Counted from the stretch's first letter, positions 1 to 9,118 are shown. The stretch is DNA of 10,702 nt from Discostella pseudostelligera (GCA_036940085.1 JALLBK010001134.1:1-10702), one strand, 5' to 3'. Translations and numbers: made by a program. The notes: a model not told the origin generated them from the letters alone.

Positions 1-410
1 TCGCACGATTGTTCAAACAAGAAAACTTTTTTAGATAAAACGAGAAACGAGAAAGCATGGAAATGTGAAATCTTCAACTTCAACTTAAACATGTTGAAAT
101 CGTCTGTCCATCACCCGTCGAAACCGTCTGGACGTGTTTCTTCCAGTTCCTACGTAGGGAGCTTTCTCGCAAAATGGGGGGAAGGAAAAAAAGTAAGGAC
201 GGGAAAGTAAGCTTCTAGCTTTACGCTAACAAAATATTTTTTATTTTCAAGTTTGTGCCATGACAGATTCGCTCTTAGCTCAACAAGAGCGTTCGATTAA
301 GCACCTATTTGTCTATTAGAATACCCCTAATTTCTTAGAACTGATTTTCACCTACAATCCTGCTAGGTTGACCCTGCGGGTAGCCCACGGGCATGCCATG
401 CCCCTGAGCC
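1..410. other. Non-coding flank, no gene seen
   Basis: AT-rich sequence with no open frame worth calling. The only notable element is a short GC-rich island at about 369-410, which contains the perfect inverted repeat GGGCAT-GCC-ATGCCC (389-403). It may be the outer flank or edge of the transposon, but nothing in the sequence settles that. Confidence 0.6.
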
Positions 411-735
411 CCTCTGAAGAACTTTTCCGGATTCTAATGAAATTAGAAAGTACTTGAGTGAAATTCTTTCTCAGTTTCTATGTACTTATGATACAGTGCT
501 AGCTTGTTGGTTCTAATAATATTAATTTTTTTAGAACTGACATATTACAACTGTCACAATTGTTTTAGTTTCAAAAATTTTCTCCCAATTGTTTCTCAGT
601 ACAACTTTGTCAATAACGTTCATTTGTTGTACATAATTGATTGTTTTGTCTGTGAAGTGACATATGCAATGGAGATCTACTGAACTGTTACTGCCAGCAA
701 TTGACTTCTCTCTCTGCCGCCCCAGCTCCTGCCCT
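411..735 (+). repeat. Diverged direct repeat, left copy, upstream of dioxygenase gene
   Basis: This stretch aligns in direct orientation, with many substitutions and indels, to 10312-10600. Shared blocks in the same order include CTTTTCCGGATTCTA, CTATGTA, TTGTTGGTT versus CTGTTGGTT, CAATTGTTTCTCAGTA, TCTGTGAAG, AATTGACTTC and a following CGCCCC. It ends about 50 bp before the first ATG of the dioxygenase gene, so it probably includes that gene's promoter and 5' leader. It could instead be a fragment of an unrelated dispersed repeat. Confidence 0.7.
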
Positions 736-1110
736 CACCTGCCATAATCACTACAATATCCAACATAATATTATTATCACACCATGTCATGGTCATCCCC
801 AACCACCTCCCTGCATCCCCCCTCCCCACAACAAAGTGCATAAGATGCACCACCTACGGTCTTCAATGTAGTGTCGAGTATGCAACGATGGCATGTGGGT
901 GCAAGTTCTTATGCCATCAGTGTGAAGCTGCTGGTCTCGACCAATGTCTCTTCCTCCCTTCAGTTCACCTATTGTCACCAATGCCCAAATGCAACATTGC
1001 CTGCATTCATTATCGAGCACTCCATTGGAGGTGCATATTCCAAAACGAGATAGATCTAAAGTGCACACGATGCACCAAGGGTACTATTCCATGTGTGTTC
1101 AAATTGAATG

Positions 1111-1176
1111 GTGAGTGGGTGTAATTGTATTAGTTCTACAGATATGATGCCTCACATTCAATTTCAATTAATTTAG
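1111..1176 (+). other. Intron 1 of the dioxygenase gene
   Basis: A 66-bp interval with donor GTGAGT and acceptor ATTTAG. Splicing joins Asn-Gly to a Gln-Gly-Ser-Gln reading in frame and removes an in-frame stop that otherwise follows codon 111. Inferred from sequence only. Confidence 0.6.
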
Positions 1177-1589
1177 GTCAAGGATCCCAAACTGATATTT
1201 CAAAGAGGAAGTTCAAAGATGTTGGAGCCAACAATATAAAAATTCATATGCCCAAAACTCTTGGTCTTACTCTTTACACAATGAATAGAACTCCTCCTTC
1301 ATGGATTTGAGTGTTTTACCCATGTGACAAGCCTTCATCCTGCTGCACCCAAGCTGCTGCAGTTTTGTACATGTCCCCTCCCAATGGTCGTCGGATCTCA
1401 ATACATCTCCGTTTGTCCATCACTGCAAGTCAAAATCAAAAAATTGCACATTATATTCACCCAATCATTGTACCGCAGCAATTCGTTTCCCTTGCCAAAA
1501 ACCATGCAGGTGCCATTAATGAAGTTCAGGTAATTGTTTGCAATGGAGGATGGAGTAATTACTCCCTACCGAAATCTCCCCCATCTCTG

Positions 1590-1662
1590 GTGAGTGCTGT
1601 TATTCCGTATTCATTATTTATGCCTATATTTCCACTAACTAATCATTATCCTTCATCGCAAG
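1590..1662 (+). other. Intron 2 of the dioxygenase gene
   Basis: A 73-bp interval with donor GTGAGT, a CTAAC branch-like motif about 20 bases before the end, and acceptor GCAAG. Splicing moves the frame so that exon 2 continues into the exon 3 frame, which then stays open apart from TAG at 1702. An earlier donor, GTAATT near 1530, is a weaker alternative. Confidence 0.55.
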
Positions 1663-2556
1663 CATAAGAACAATATTTCCATATGTTTGCCCCCTGAAAG
1701 TTAGTCATCACTTGTATGCCCCCCCTCATGTTCGGACCATACAATTGGTATGACATTACCCCCCATCAATGGATGTCGGCCATTCATATTAATTCCACGA
1801 AAGTCAGTGCTCGATACCCTACCCAATTCGGGTATATCCAAAACATATGAGTCACTTCAGTATGCTCTATCATTGAAGGGTTCTCTTGTTAGGGACCGTT
1901 CCCACAGAACATTTGCTGACAACAAAGCGCATACAAGTGCATTGGTGTTTGCACCTCCATTAATTTGGCTCAAGTTGTAGATTTCAATAAATGGACAGAG
2001 AGCTTAGGTTGCATTCACTGGGGTCGTATAATAAAAATGATAAGACGGCCAGAGTTGTTGTTTGATGCATATGCTCCTCCACCGGGTGTGTTGGATCACA
2101 TTGATATTGCAAGGGACGTTGTACCATTCAAAACTATGCACTCACCAAACTTCATGAGCACCTCAAAACAAATTCCTCCCGCTAGATATTTTGGTGCCAT
2201 CACTTTTTGATGTAATGTTTATCTTCGCTGTCATACTGATGATGATTTCACCATGAGCATGGCTCATATTCTATTGGAAGGGAGGGACTGCTACTTTCCT
2301 GATGACAATGTTGTTGCATATTTCTGCTTCCCAACATTGGGAGTGGCTGTTCCAATTAAGCCTAGTGACTTTCTCCTCTTCAATTCAACAATCCCGCACT
2401 GTATTTCAAGTCGGTGTTGTGCTGATGAAAAGATTATGTGCATATCTATGTTTCTAAAGACTGCTGTGGTTGGATTGACAATAATGCTATCCCATTGACA
2501 GAAGAACAAATAGAATTATCAAATGTATATCGTGCCATGAGGGCCAATAATTAGTA

Positions 2557-5500
2557 CTAACATACATCATTAACAAATCTACTAAAGTATTGGCTCCAGT
2601 TTTGTTTGGGAAGTACCACCATGTATCTGTTGTTGTTGCCCCTACCATAGTCAGGGACGATGCACAGTGGATGAACAATTGCTGACATTGGGATTGTCAC
2701 AAATGATGTGCAATGATCTGTACCATGGTGGAAGTGAACAATAAACTCTTTCTCTACTGTGGACCAATCCAATGATTCAGCTGAACACTGCACTACTGCT
2801 TCAATTTCATCTTCCCCTACTTGAACAAAACCAAGAATTTTTGAAGGATAATGATATTCGGCCCTCGATGTCCCATCATCTTCCTCGATATCAAAATAAA
2901 CTAGTCCCCAATCATACCATGGTGCACCGTAGCAATTCGGAATAGCATTGAATCCAATCTTGACCCCATCAACATCAATTACTGATGCTCAAGTAAACCC
3001 AACGATAGTTATTACATCATCATTATCATCTCCATTGTGATAGTCCCGATGCATCACTTGCAATAAATCTGGATGCAGTTCATATGGGTTCAGATGCATA
3101 TTGTTGTTGTCGGCTATCATCCTAGCCATATTTGCATGCGATACTTTTATTGCATACCTTCCTCTCACACTGTACTGCATGATGTCGAGATCATATCTGT
3201 TTCCAGCAATGTACTCGTTCTCAATATCCTGCGCTGATTGGTTCCCCATGAATTTGGTTGCTTTCTCCACCATCATCATGTTGTAATATTGCCCTGCAGT
3301 TTGTGTTGCAAACTCACAGATCCTCCTCTGCGTTTTCAAGCCGGGAGCCTTCACAATCCTTTATGCGATGCCTCACCCGGTCCCCCATAAAAGTTCATTG
3401 CACTACCATATAACATGATGTACTGCTGCATGATCTTCGCCATCCCATGCATTTTTGGGATTTTGTATCCATTCCCATCCTATCAAGGGAAATACAGTTG
3501 GAGTGCTTTGAGCACCGCGGAAATGGCCAGCATGGATTTATGTACCTCATCCTTGTCTACACTATCATGGAACCAGGCCTCCATAGTGAGGTACAATTTC
3601 AGGAACTCCTTCCACTTCAACCAATGTGTCTCCGAGAATTTCAGACCATCCTTTAATATCAACTCACCCTCTGCTGTGTGTGCAATGCACATCAAGAAAA
3701 AGAAGTTACCCTTGCGCTCGGATGATTAGCATCGAGTGCTATCGATGAGTCCACTGCAAATTGATCCGCATGGTAAATCTCTTTCACTCTGCCGCCATAT
3801 CACATTGGAAATTCATACATGCTGTGAGTTGAGCTCATCTTTTGTTTCCCCCCCAGCAATAGTCCTTGCAACGATTCAAACATGTAAGTGATCAAGCCAG
3901 AGTCTGATGTGTGAAGCATCTCTGGAGGCTGCATTTGATTAGCTCCATGCTTTGTATCCCACAGTGGTAGGTTTGGTTGGAACAGTGCATTTGTCAGACA
4001 GTGTCTTGACATTGATTGAAACATCTGCATTCCTGCCTTTTTGTCAAAAGCCGCTAGCCAAACTGCTCTGCAATATTCATTTGCCGTCATCCAAATACAT
4101 CGTGGATTTGTTGATTCTAACTCATCAAAGGTGCAGTGGCAGTCTTGGTATGGACGCTGCACATTGGTGCTTGCGTTGTAGTGCCCAATCCATTTGTTGT
4201 GTCCCTCCGTGTCACCAATAAAGAAATGGATCCACATTTTCAAATGACCCTCACGTCCCATCACTTTAGTCTGTATTCCCCCCAATTCGGATAGATTCAC
4301 TAATGACTTCAATGTATATGCTAGACAATTGTGCTCATCCTGCACTTTTTTGGGTGTCAAACCTTGCCCCTTTCCATAGGCAAGGTTTGGGAGGCAGGCT
4401 ATCAGCTTCCAAAATGCTTGGTTGTTCCGTGCCTTGCAGTTGAAAAAGGTTGCAGTGAATGTAATTGGCGTCACCGACAGGGAACCATGCAAGTCTGTAT
4501 GTGACTTGTTGCCAAATATTATAATGCCAAAGGGCATGTACTTTCCATCCCGCCCACAAAACTTCTCCCTTGCTGGTTCCGTGGCATCCCCAGTATGAAT
4601 CTCTCCACATAAATTGTTTTGGTTGCAGGTGGTATGAACATTGCCGGTGAAGTCATCTAACCTGACAGCGAAGTTCTCCTTGTTCATGAGTGATTTGTCA
4701 TGTACCATCAATAGAATCATAGATTTGATGTCAAATACTGGAACAGTGGCCAAAGTGTTGTTCGTGAGACGCACCCTGCTGTATGTTGGCTTCAAACTAT
4801 TGGTTTGAAATATTCTCTCAACTTGTGCAAGGAGTTGCTTTTGTGGCCACATGGGCGTGAAAGTATTGAACTCATTCTCCCCCCGTATGTATCATTGGAA
4901 AAGTGCAATTGTGTCATTGTACAATTTGAGGCTGGCTTTGTTTTTGTTGAATAAGTTGCTGAGTTTGAGTTGCATCTTGAATGCTGCAGATGACTCAAAT
5001 AGTTCCAAGGGTGTACATGTGCAATGACTGTATGACACATCATCATCTGTGATTTGAGTGGGTGGTGAAAAGTAGGGAATGAAAAAATCATCATCATCAT
5101 TGTCATCATTGTCATCATTGTCATCATTGTCATCATTGTCATCATTGTCATCATTGTCATCATCGTCATCATCGCCATCATCGTCATCATCGTCACATCA
5201 TCGTCATCACAATCATCATCGTCATCCTCATCCTCATCACCATCCTTGTCACCATCATTGTCGCCATCTCCATCATAGTCGGAGTACTCGGCATTATTGT
5301 CATCATCGTCTCCATCATTATCATTAAATCGTCGCCAAGCTGGATGGTCAAAAATTCTTTTTCAAAGTTGGAGTCTGAGTAATAGGAGTCGATGTTGGAT
5401 GCATCATTGCATTCGTAGATATCGTTGAGTTCGTCTTCCACAGCAAGTTTGTCTTCTACGTTTGCGTTGAAATTGAAAATGACCACATCATCAGGTGCTT

Positions 5501-5699
5501 GTCTGGATAGTAAATTATTTGATGGCGGGGCAATTGATGGGGTATTGCCATGAGAACGCATGTCATGCTTCCTCATGTGATGATTACGTGTGGCCAACTT
5601 CATGAAGAAGCGAGTGGTACACAGCGGACACTTGTGTGTCTTCTGTTTTTTACTCTGAGTTGACTTGTTTGCAACAGCTCTCCTCCTTGCTCTTGCCAT
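2557..5699 (-). pseudogene. Plavaka-like DDE transposase with C2H2 finger (broken)
   Basis: Transposase of the CACTA-related Plavaka group, roughly 1,050 codons. The start at 5699 is chosen for its CACCATGGC context. Basic N-terminus, then a C2H2 finger (C24-x2-C27-x12-H40-x4-H45), then an Asp/Asn-rich linker encoded by a microsatellite. The core at 4852-3800 carries FGNKSHTDLHG (4515-4483), where the family has DKT/S-type first catalytic Asp; GDTEGHNKW with Asp at 4211-4213; the adjacent Cys pair DCHC; and PPEMLHT. Downstream come CIAHTAEG, KMHGMAK, NFYGGPGE, APGLKTQRR and a C-terminal PDYG...LPKQNWSQYF block ending at the stop 2557-2559. Interruptions: TGA at 4892-4894, 3800-3802, 3483-3485 and 2989-2991; TAG at 3480-3482; frameshifts near 5350-5354 (A-run), 5192-5196 (microsatellite), 3719-3727 and 3355-3362. 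No intron is needed. The family call is firm; the resemblance to stramenopile copies rests on memory. Confidence 0.8.
5088..5330 (-). repeat. In-gene 9-bp microsatellite encoding an acidic linker
   Basis: About eight near-perfect copies of a 9-mer (TCATCATTG on the plus strand, 5090-5164) run into degenerate GTCATCATC and GTCCTC-type units. Read on the minus strand in the transposase frame, the 9-mer is GATGACAAT, giving Asp-Asp-Asn repeats followed upstream by a longer Asp/Gly/Glu tract. The unit length is a multiple of three, so copy-number change would keep the frame. A one-base irregularity at about 5192-5196 breaks it in this copy. Confidence 0.8.
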
Positions 5700-6246
5700 G
5701 GTGAATTGAATTAATGCAACTATATCAATGAGATGAGACAAGGACATTGAGATACCAATGGTGAAAGATAATGATGATGCATTCATCATGATGTGTGGTA
5801 TGGTAGATGCTGAGGCTACACAAAGATGTGAGTAGAAAATTTTGGCAGCAAATTGAGATTGTGGAGAAAATTGGCAGGAGAATAGGAAATTTGAGCGGGA
5901 AAATGATCATATATGGCAGGCCGAATTGCCAGAATTGCGAAATGCGCAGAAGTGGAGAGATACGAAAGTGCTCACTATAGGAGTAGCTATAAACAGGTGC
6001 ACACAGGAATTCAGTACATCTGAGAAAAAGCGTATGGGAAATAGAGAAAGTAGCAGTGTGGATCATTGAAATAAATCAGTATATTCTGTATTACCAACTG
6101 ACTGTTAGGTGCAGTTGTTGGTTATGATTTGAATCAAATAAACTACCTCAGTTGACATCACCAATTGGTGCTGCATGCCAATTGCCTCTCACTTCGACAC
6201 ACAAAATTGCATGATATTGATGAAATAATATTCATCACCATCAACC
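5700..6246. promoter_or_regulatory. Divergent promoter interval between transposase and accessory gene
   Basis: A 547-bp gap between two genes transcribed away from each other. Both start codons sit in a near-identical context (CACC-ATGGC at 5699 on minus, AACC-ATGGC at 6247 on plus). No coding sequence is apparent. A TATAAA-like string at about 5987 on the plus strand could serve the rightward gene, but it is far upstream and unsupported. Shared control of the two genes is inference. Confidence 0.5.
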
Positions 6247-6661
6247 ATGGCTTGACAACAAAGCAGCAATACAGACTACATCTGGGAATTGGAGAGGAAA
6301 GTTGAGGAATTGGATGATGACAACAAGGCTCTAAGGTTAAAGCTTGCTCTACACAAGGGAGGGAGGAAGCATAGCGAGAAGGAACTATGAGACTTGCATG
6401 AGTGGAATGAAAGAGATGTCTTATTGTTGGGGACGGTGACTGTGTTTAGTAAGGAGAACCTCTTCCCTTGGTGCAAATTCCTGGACGATAATTGGATTGA
6501 GAATGGTGGTGACTTCTCTAAACATGTCAAACAGAACTTGCGGCTACCAGACAGTGTTGATTTTGATAGAATGTGGGATCAAGTGATTGCGCCGATGATT
6601 GCCAAGAAGTATGCGGACATGAGGTGTAATATCAATAATGCCTGCCATGACGCGTTCATTG

Positions 6662-6771
6662 GTAAGTCTTCATTAGTTTATTATTCTTAGACTTGGCACA
6701 ATAATTGTCTAACAAATATATTGAAGACAATATTAATAGGGGATTGGTGAATCTGGGTTGTCTCATTGTAG
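6662..6771 (+). other. Intron of the accessory gene
   Basis: A 110-bp interval with donor GTAAGT and acceptor TTGTAG. Splicing joins the exon 1 reading HDAFI through a Gly codon to AEMFEALRGG in exon 2, changing frame correctly. A CTAAC motif occurs inside but far from the acceptor. Confidence 0.65.
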
Positions 6772-7725
6772 GTGCAGAGATGTTTGAAGCTCTGAGGGGA
6801 GGTCCAATTGATCTTATCTGTGACTTTCTAGCCAGATGTGTCTGGAAGCTCTACAGCAACTTATATATCAAGACCAAGCTAAGTAAGCTGGGATTGTCCT
6901 TCTTGGATCACATCAGTCCAAGCGACATAACATATGTCATCACCCTCATCGAGAATAGCAAGGAGGTGTGGTGCCAAGCAATTTCAGATGGTACCAATGA
7001 TGATACTGCTGGTGGAGAGGAAGGTGAGAAGAAGGCACCAAAGCCACGTTTCACTTCGTGGGAGGGCAAGAAGAGGAGGGTGTTTGGGGAGACAGTGTGG
7101 AATAAAGCAGGTAGGCTATTCTTCCAACAAGGAGTGGAAAATTGGAGTAAAGCCTTTGACAAGACAAGTGAAGAATACAAGATACTTTGCAAGGCATGGG
7201 ATAAATGGGTGGACAAGAAGGCCAATCAGATGGTGCTAGGGAAATGGACAAAGAAAACTATGCAGAGTGTTTTGGCAATGAGGAAGAAAAAGGCAACGAG
7301 GAAGAAAAGGGTTGAAGCAGGTGTTAGTCCTCAGCAAGGGAGGCGGGGAGAGGGAAGTGATGAGGATGGTGGGGAAGTGGTGAAGAAGTTTGGTATGACT
7401 CCAACATGGAATTTGATCAGCCATATTATTGTGGAGGAGATGATGATGAAGAAGATGGGGATGGTGAGGTTGGGGCTATGGATGAGGAAGATGGAGGGAG
7501 TGTTTTTAGATACTTGGGGGAGGGGGAGGGAAATAATGGTAATGATAATGATGAGAGTAGTCAGAGCAGTGGTGAAGATGATGATGAAGAAGAACTAACT
7601 AATTTGAATCTGGCATTTATGGAGGAAGCTACTTCAATGGGGAGGGCGATGACAATGGCGATGGGGGGTGATGACGATGGCGACAGGAGGGGCCATGATG
7701 ATGGGGAGGTCACAACAACAGGAGG

Positions 7726-7800
7726 GCAGCAATGGAGAGGACAGCAATGGAGAGGGCAGCAACAACAGCAGCAGCAACAGCAGCAATGACAGCAGTAATG
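7726..7800 (+). repeat. CAG/CAA-rich imperfect tract in the accessory gene tail
   Basis: Runs of CAGCAA/CAGCAG-like units, partly organised as GGACAGCAATGGAGA repeats. In one frame it reads Gln/Trp/Arg, in the next Ser-Asn-Gly-Glu. The latter fits the acidic, Asn/Ser-rich character of the rest of the tail and continues to the downstream coding segment, so I take it as the ancestral frame. Confidence 0.55.
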
Positions 7801-8033
7801 ACGGGGAGGGCGGGGACAACAGCAGCAATGACGGGGGAGAGGCTGGTAGCAACAACAAGGGCAAGGGCTGCAATGATGATGGGGGTGGCATCAACTTTGA
7901 GGGCTGATGCAGCACCAAGTGGGGGGCACGTGCCAACCAAAAGAGGAAGGCAACAGCACCAACAATTGAAAGCCCATGTACATTGTCAATGAAGATGAGG
8001 TATAATGGTGTGAATGTGCGTAAAGAAGTGTAG

Positions 8034-8790
8034 TTATTATGGTGAATAAGTTGATAAATTGAATGTTGTGATTGAAACGATCATTGTGGATATACTGAGA
8101 TTAACAAATAGATTCAGAAGCGAGTATTAGTATACTGAGCAAGAGTACACTGGTGCTGATTAACAATTGGTTACTTCTGGATTGATATGATTCCTGGTAG
8201 CAACTTATTGGTTCTTGGAACTTTAACAAGTACATCTGAGAAATAATTGGTTTCTTCCAAAAGTTTACAAGGTTTTGGTAAGTAATCAGCAACTAATGAG
8301 AAAAAGTGAATTGGCGATAGATCCCAGATTTTGTCTTCAGAGCTCTGCATGGTTCCACACCAATCCTCGTCCTCATTTGCATCATTACACATGGATCTGG
8401 TGGAATTTTTTTTCAGAAAACTTACATGAGTTGCATGACTCTCTGTACTCTCTGATTCTGATTTCCCAGCAATCCCAGCAAATATGTCAAAGGTCATCAA
8501 ACAATGCTAAAGTTTTCTTGCTCACAGCAAGAGCCATCATGACAAACCTCTGCATGACTGCCTGGTCACCAGACTAATTTTTGTCAAAGTCATCACATAA
8601 TGGTTCAAGAACCCAAATAAGGAACTAGTTACTACTTGTCACCCTCAACACAAAGCTGTTAGAATGACACATATACAGCTCTTTCATGTTTTAGAAACTA
8701 AGACACACAAAACAACAACAGCAAACACAATAGCTGCATTGCACTGCTACTTAATTTTGGATAGAACAACATGCGGCCACAAGTGTTCAA
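8034..8790. other. No recognisable gene
   Basis: A minus-strand open frame at 8171-8500 and a short stop-free stretch upstream of it (about 8580-8500, reading QAVMQRFVMMALAVSKK) lie here, with a GTAAGT-like donor on the minus strand near 8430. None forms a coherent gene model, and I see no motif. The interval may hold remnants of an older insertion. Confidence 0.5.
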
Positions 8791-9118
8791 TTACAATCTT
8801 AGCAATGTGTTGAGCAGTTTACTTTGAGCACTAGTAGACCATGATCTCATAGTAGCATTATGCATTTTGACACATCTTCTCCTCACTTGCCAGACATCCA
8901 CAGAGTTGTCCAATGTATCCAAGAACAGTGAATACACCAGATCACGGTTGCTCCCAAACAACAAACAAGCTGAAGCCTCCATTCCTCCAACTCCAAACTT
9001 CCAAGTCCAACAAATGCTAACCACACAAAACTTGCTGCCAGAGGGCTGCTTCCTTATCCAAAGAAATGATGCAAATCCCTGTGGAAGGGATGACCCAGAC
9101 TCATCATTCCACTATATT
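8791..9118 (-). other. Open minus-strand frame, unrecognised, possible gene remnant
   Basis: The frame stays open for about 108 codons from just after a TAG near 9116 to TAA at 8791-8793. The reading includes LPQGFASFLWIRKQPSG, SNRDLVYSLFLDTLDN and WQVRRRCVKMHN, a mixed composition unlike the low-complexity frames nearby. No ATG lies near its 5' end, and the first internal ATG is well inside. It could be an exon fragment or chance. I assign no function. Confidence 0.3.

Larger units (their letters stand above)
789..2554 (+). pseudogene. TET/JBP-like 2OG-Fe(II) dioxygenase with N-terminal cysteine modules (broken)
   Basis: Putative nucleic-acid base dioxygenase, about 540 codons over three exons: 789-1110, 1177-1589 and 1663-2554. 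The N-terminus has four cysteine modules at residues 17-27, 42-53, 68-82 and 92-102; the first and last are C-x2-C-x6-C. The catalytic core is near the C-terminus. An HTD motif (2232-2240) supplies two iron ligands, and the distal His (2397-2399) follows about 53 residues later in PHCISSR. Spacing and strand pattern suit the double-stranded beta-helix fold. Lys at 2430-2432 sits where the 2OG-binding Arg often lies; Arg at 2412-2414 is an alternative. Damage: in-frame TGA at 1308-1310 and 2208-2210, TAG at 1702-1704, a frameshift at about 1936-1965 and another at about 2472-2480, after which DNNAIPLTEEQ resumes and ends at TAG 2552-2554. An ATG at 784 is an alternative start if the C-run near 815 carries an indel. 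The dioxygenase fold is fairly secure; TET/JBP membership is moderate. Confidence 0.6.
789..8033. mobile_element. Decayed Plavaka-like DNA transposon carrying a TET/JBP-like oxygenase and an accessory gene
   Basis: The limits given are the outermost coding edges, not termini. Three degenerate genes lie almost without spacing: a putative 2OG-Fe(II) dioxygenase (+), a DDE transposase of Plavaka/CACTA-related type (-), and a protein of unknown family (+). Association of TET/JBP-like oxygenases with large DNA transposons is established for fungal elements (KDZ and related groups). Placing all three genes in one unit here is inference from compactness, shared decay pattern and matching start contexts. 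I searched by eye for CACTA-like inverted termini and target duplications and found none. The direct repeats at 411-735 and 10312-10600 flank the element, but direct orientation is not typical of this class. The copy is probably non-autonomous, since every gene is broken. Confidence 0.6.
6247..8033 (+). pseudogene. Transposon accessory protein, leucine-zipper-like N-terminus and acidic tail (broken)
   Basis: I do not recognise the family by name. Two exons: 6247-6661 and 6772-8033. The start at 6247 has a strong ACCATGG context. Residues 12-36 form a heptad pattern (L15, V19, L22, N26, L29, L33) like a leucine zipper. A compact helical region follows, with LFPWCKFLDDNW and MWDQVIAPMIAKKYADMR, then exon 2 with a Trp-rich helical block (about 7075-7280) and a Lys/Arg-rich stretch (7246-7320) that may be a nuclear signal. 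The rest is an Asp/Glu/Gly/Asn/Ser-rich tail, then KWGARANQKRKATAP and a stop at 8031-8033. Damage: TGA at codon 3 (6253-6255), 6388-6390 and 7905-7907; a frameshift at about 7375-7400; at least one more between 7620 and 7735. It diverges from the transposase, so a DNA-binding or assembly partner is plausible. A host gene beside the element cannot be excluded. Confidence 0.6.

Noticed and set aside
2291..2678. Minus-strand frames overlapping the oxygenase 3' end (2291-2509, 2487-2678)
   Set aside because: No protein-like features. They lie opposite or out of frame with the recognised oxygenase and transposase readings.
4792..5196. 134-residue minus-strand frame starting with Met-Thr-Met repeats
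   Set aside because: Out of frame with the transposase. The repeat creates the open stretch, and the Asp-Asn frame continues into recognisable transposase on one side and an acidic linker on the other.
5079..5327. Plus-strand Ser/His-rich frame across the same repeat
   Set aside because: Antisense translation of the microsatellite; no independent support.
6908..7251. Two minus-strand frames opposite exon 2 of the accessory gene
   Set aside because: The plus-strand frame is longer, joins exon 1 through good splice sites and has protein-like composition.
1308..7907. TGA as a sense codon (variant code or selenocysteine)
   Set aside because: TGG is used normally for Trp, frameshifts and two TAGs also interrupt the same genes, and most TGA sites are outside catalytic positions. 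Decay explains all of it.
7634..7940. Minus-strand Leu/Pro-rich frames opposite the accessory gene tail
   Set aside because: Shadows of the CAG/GAT-rich coding strand.
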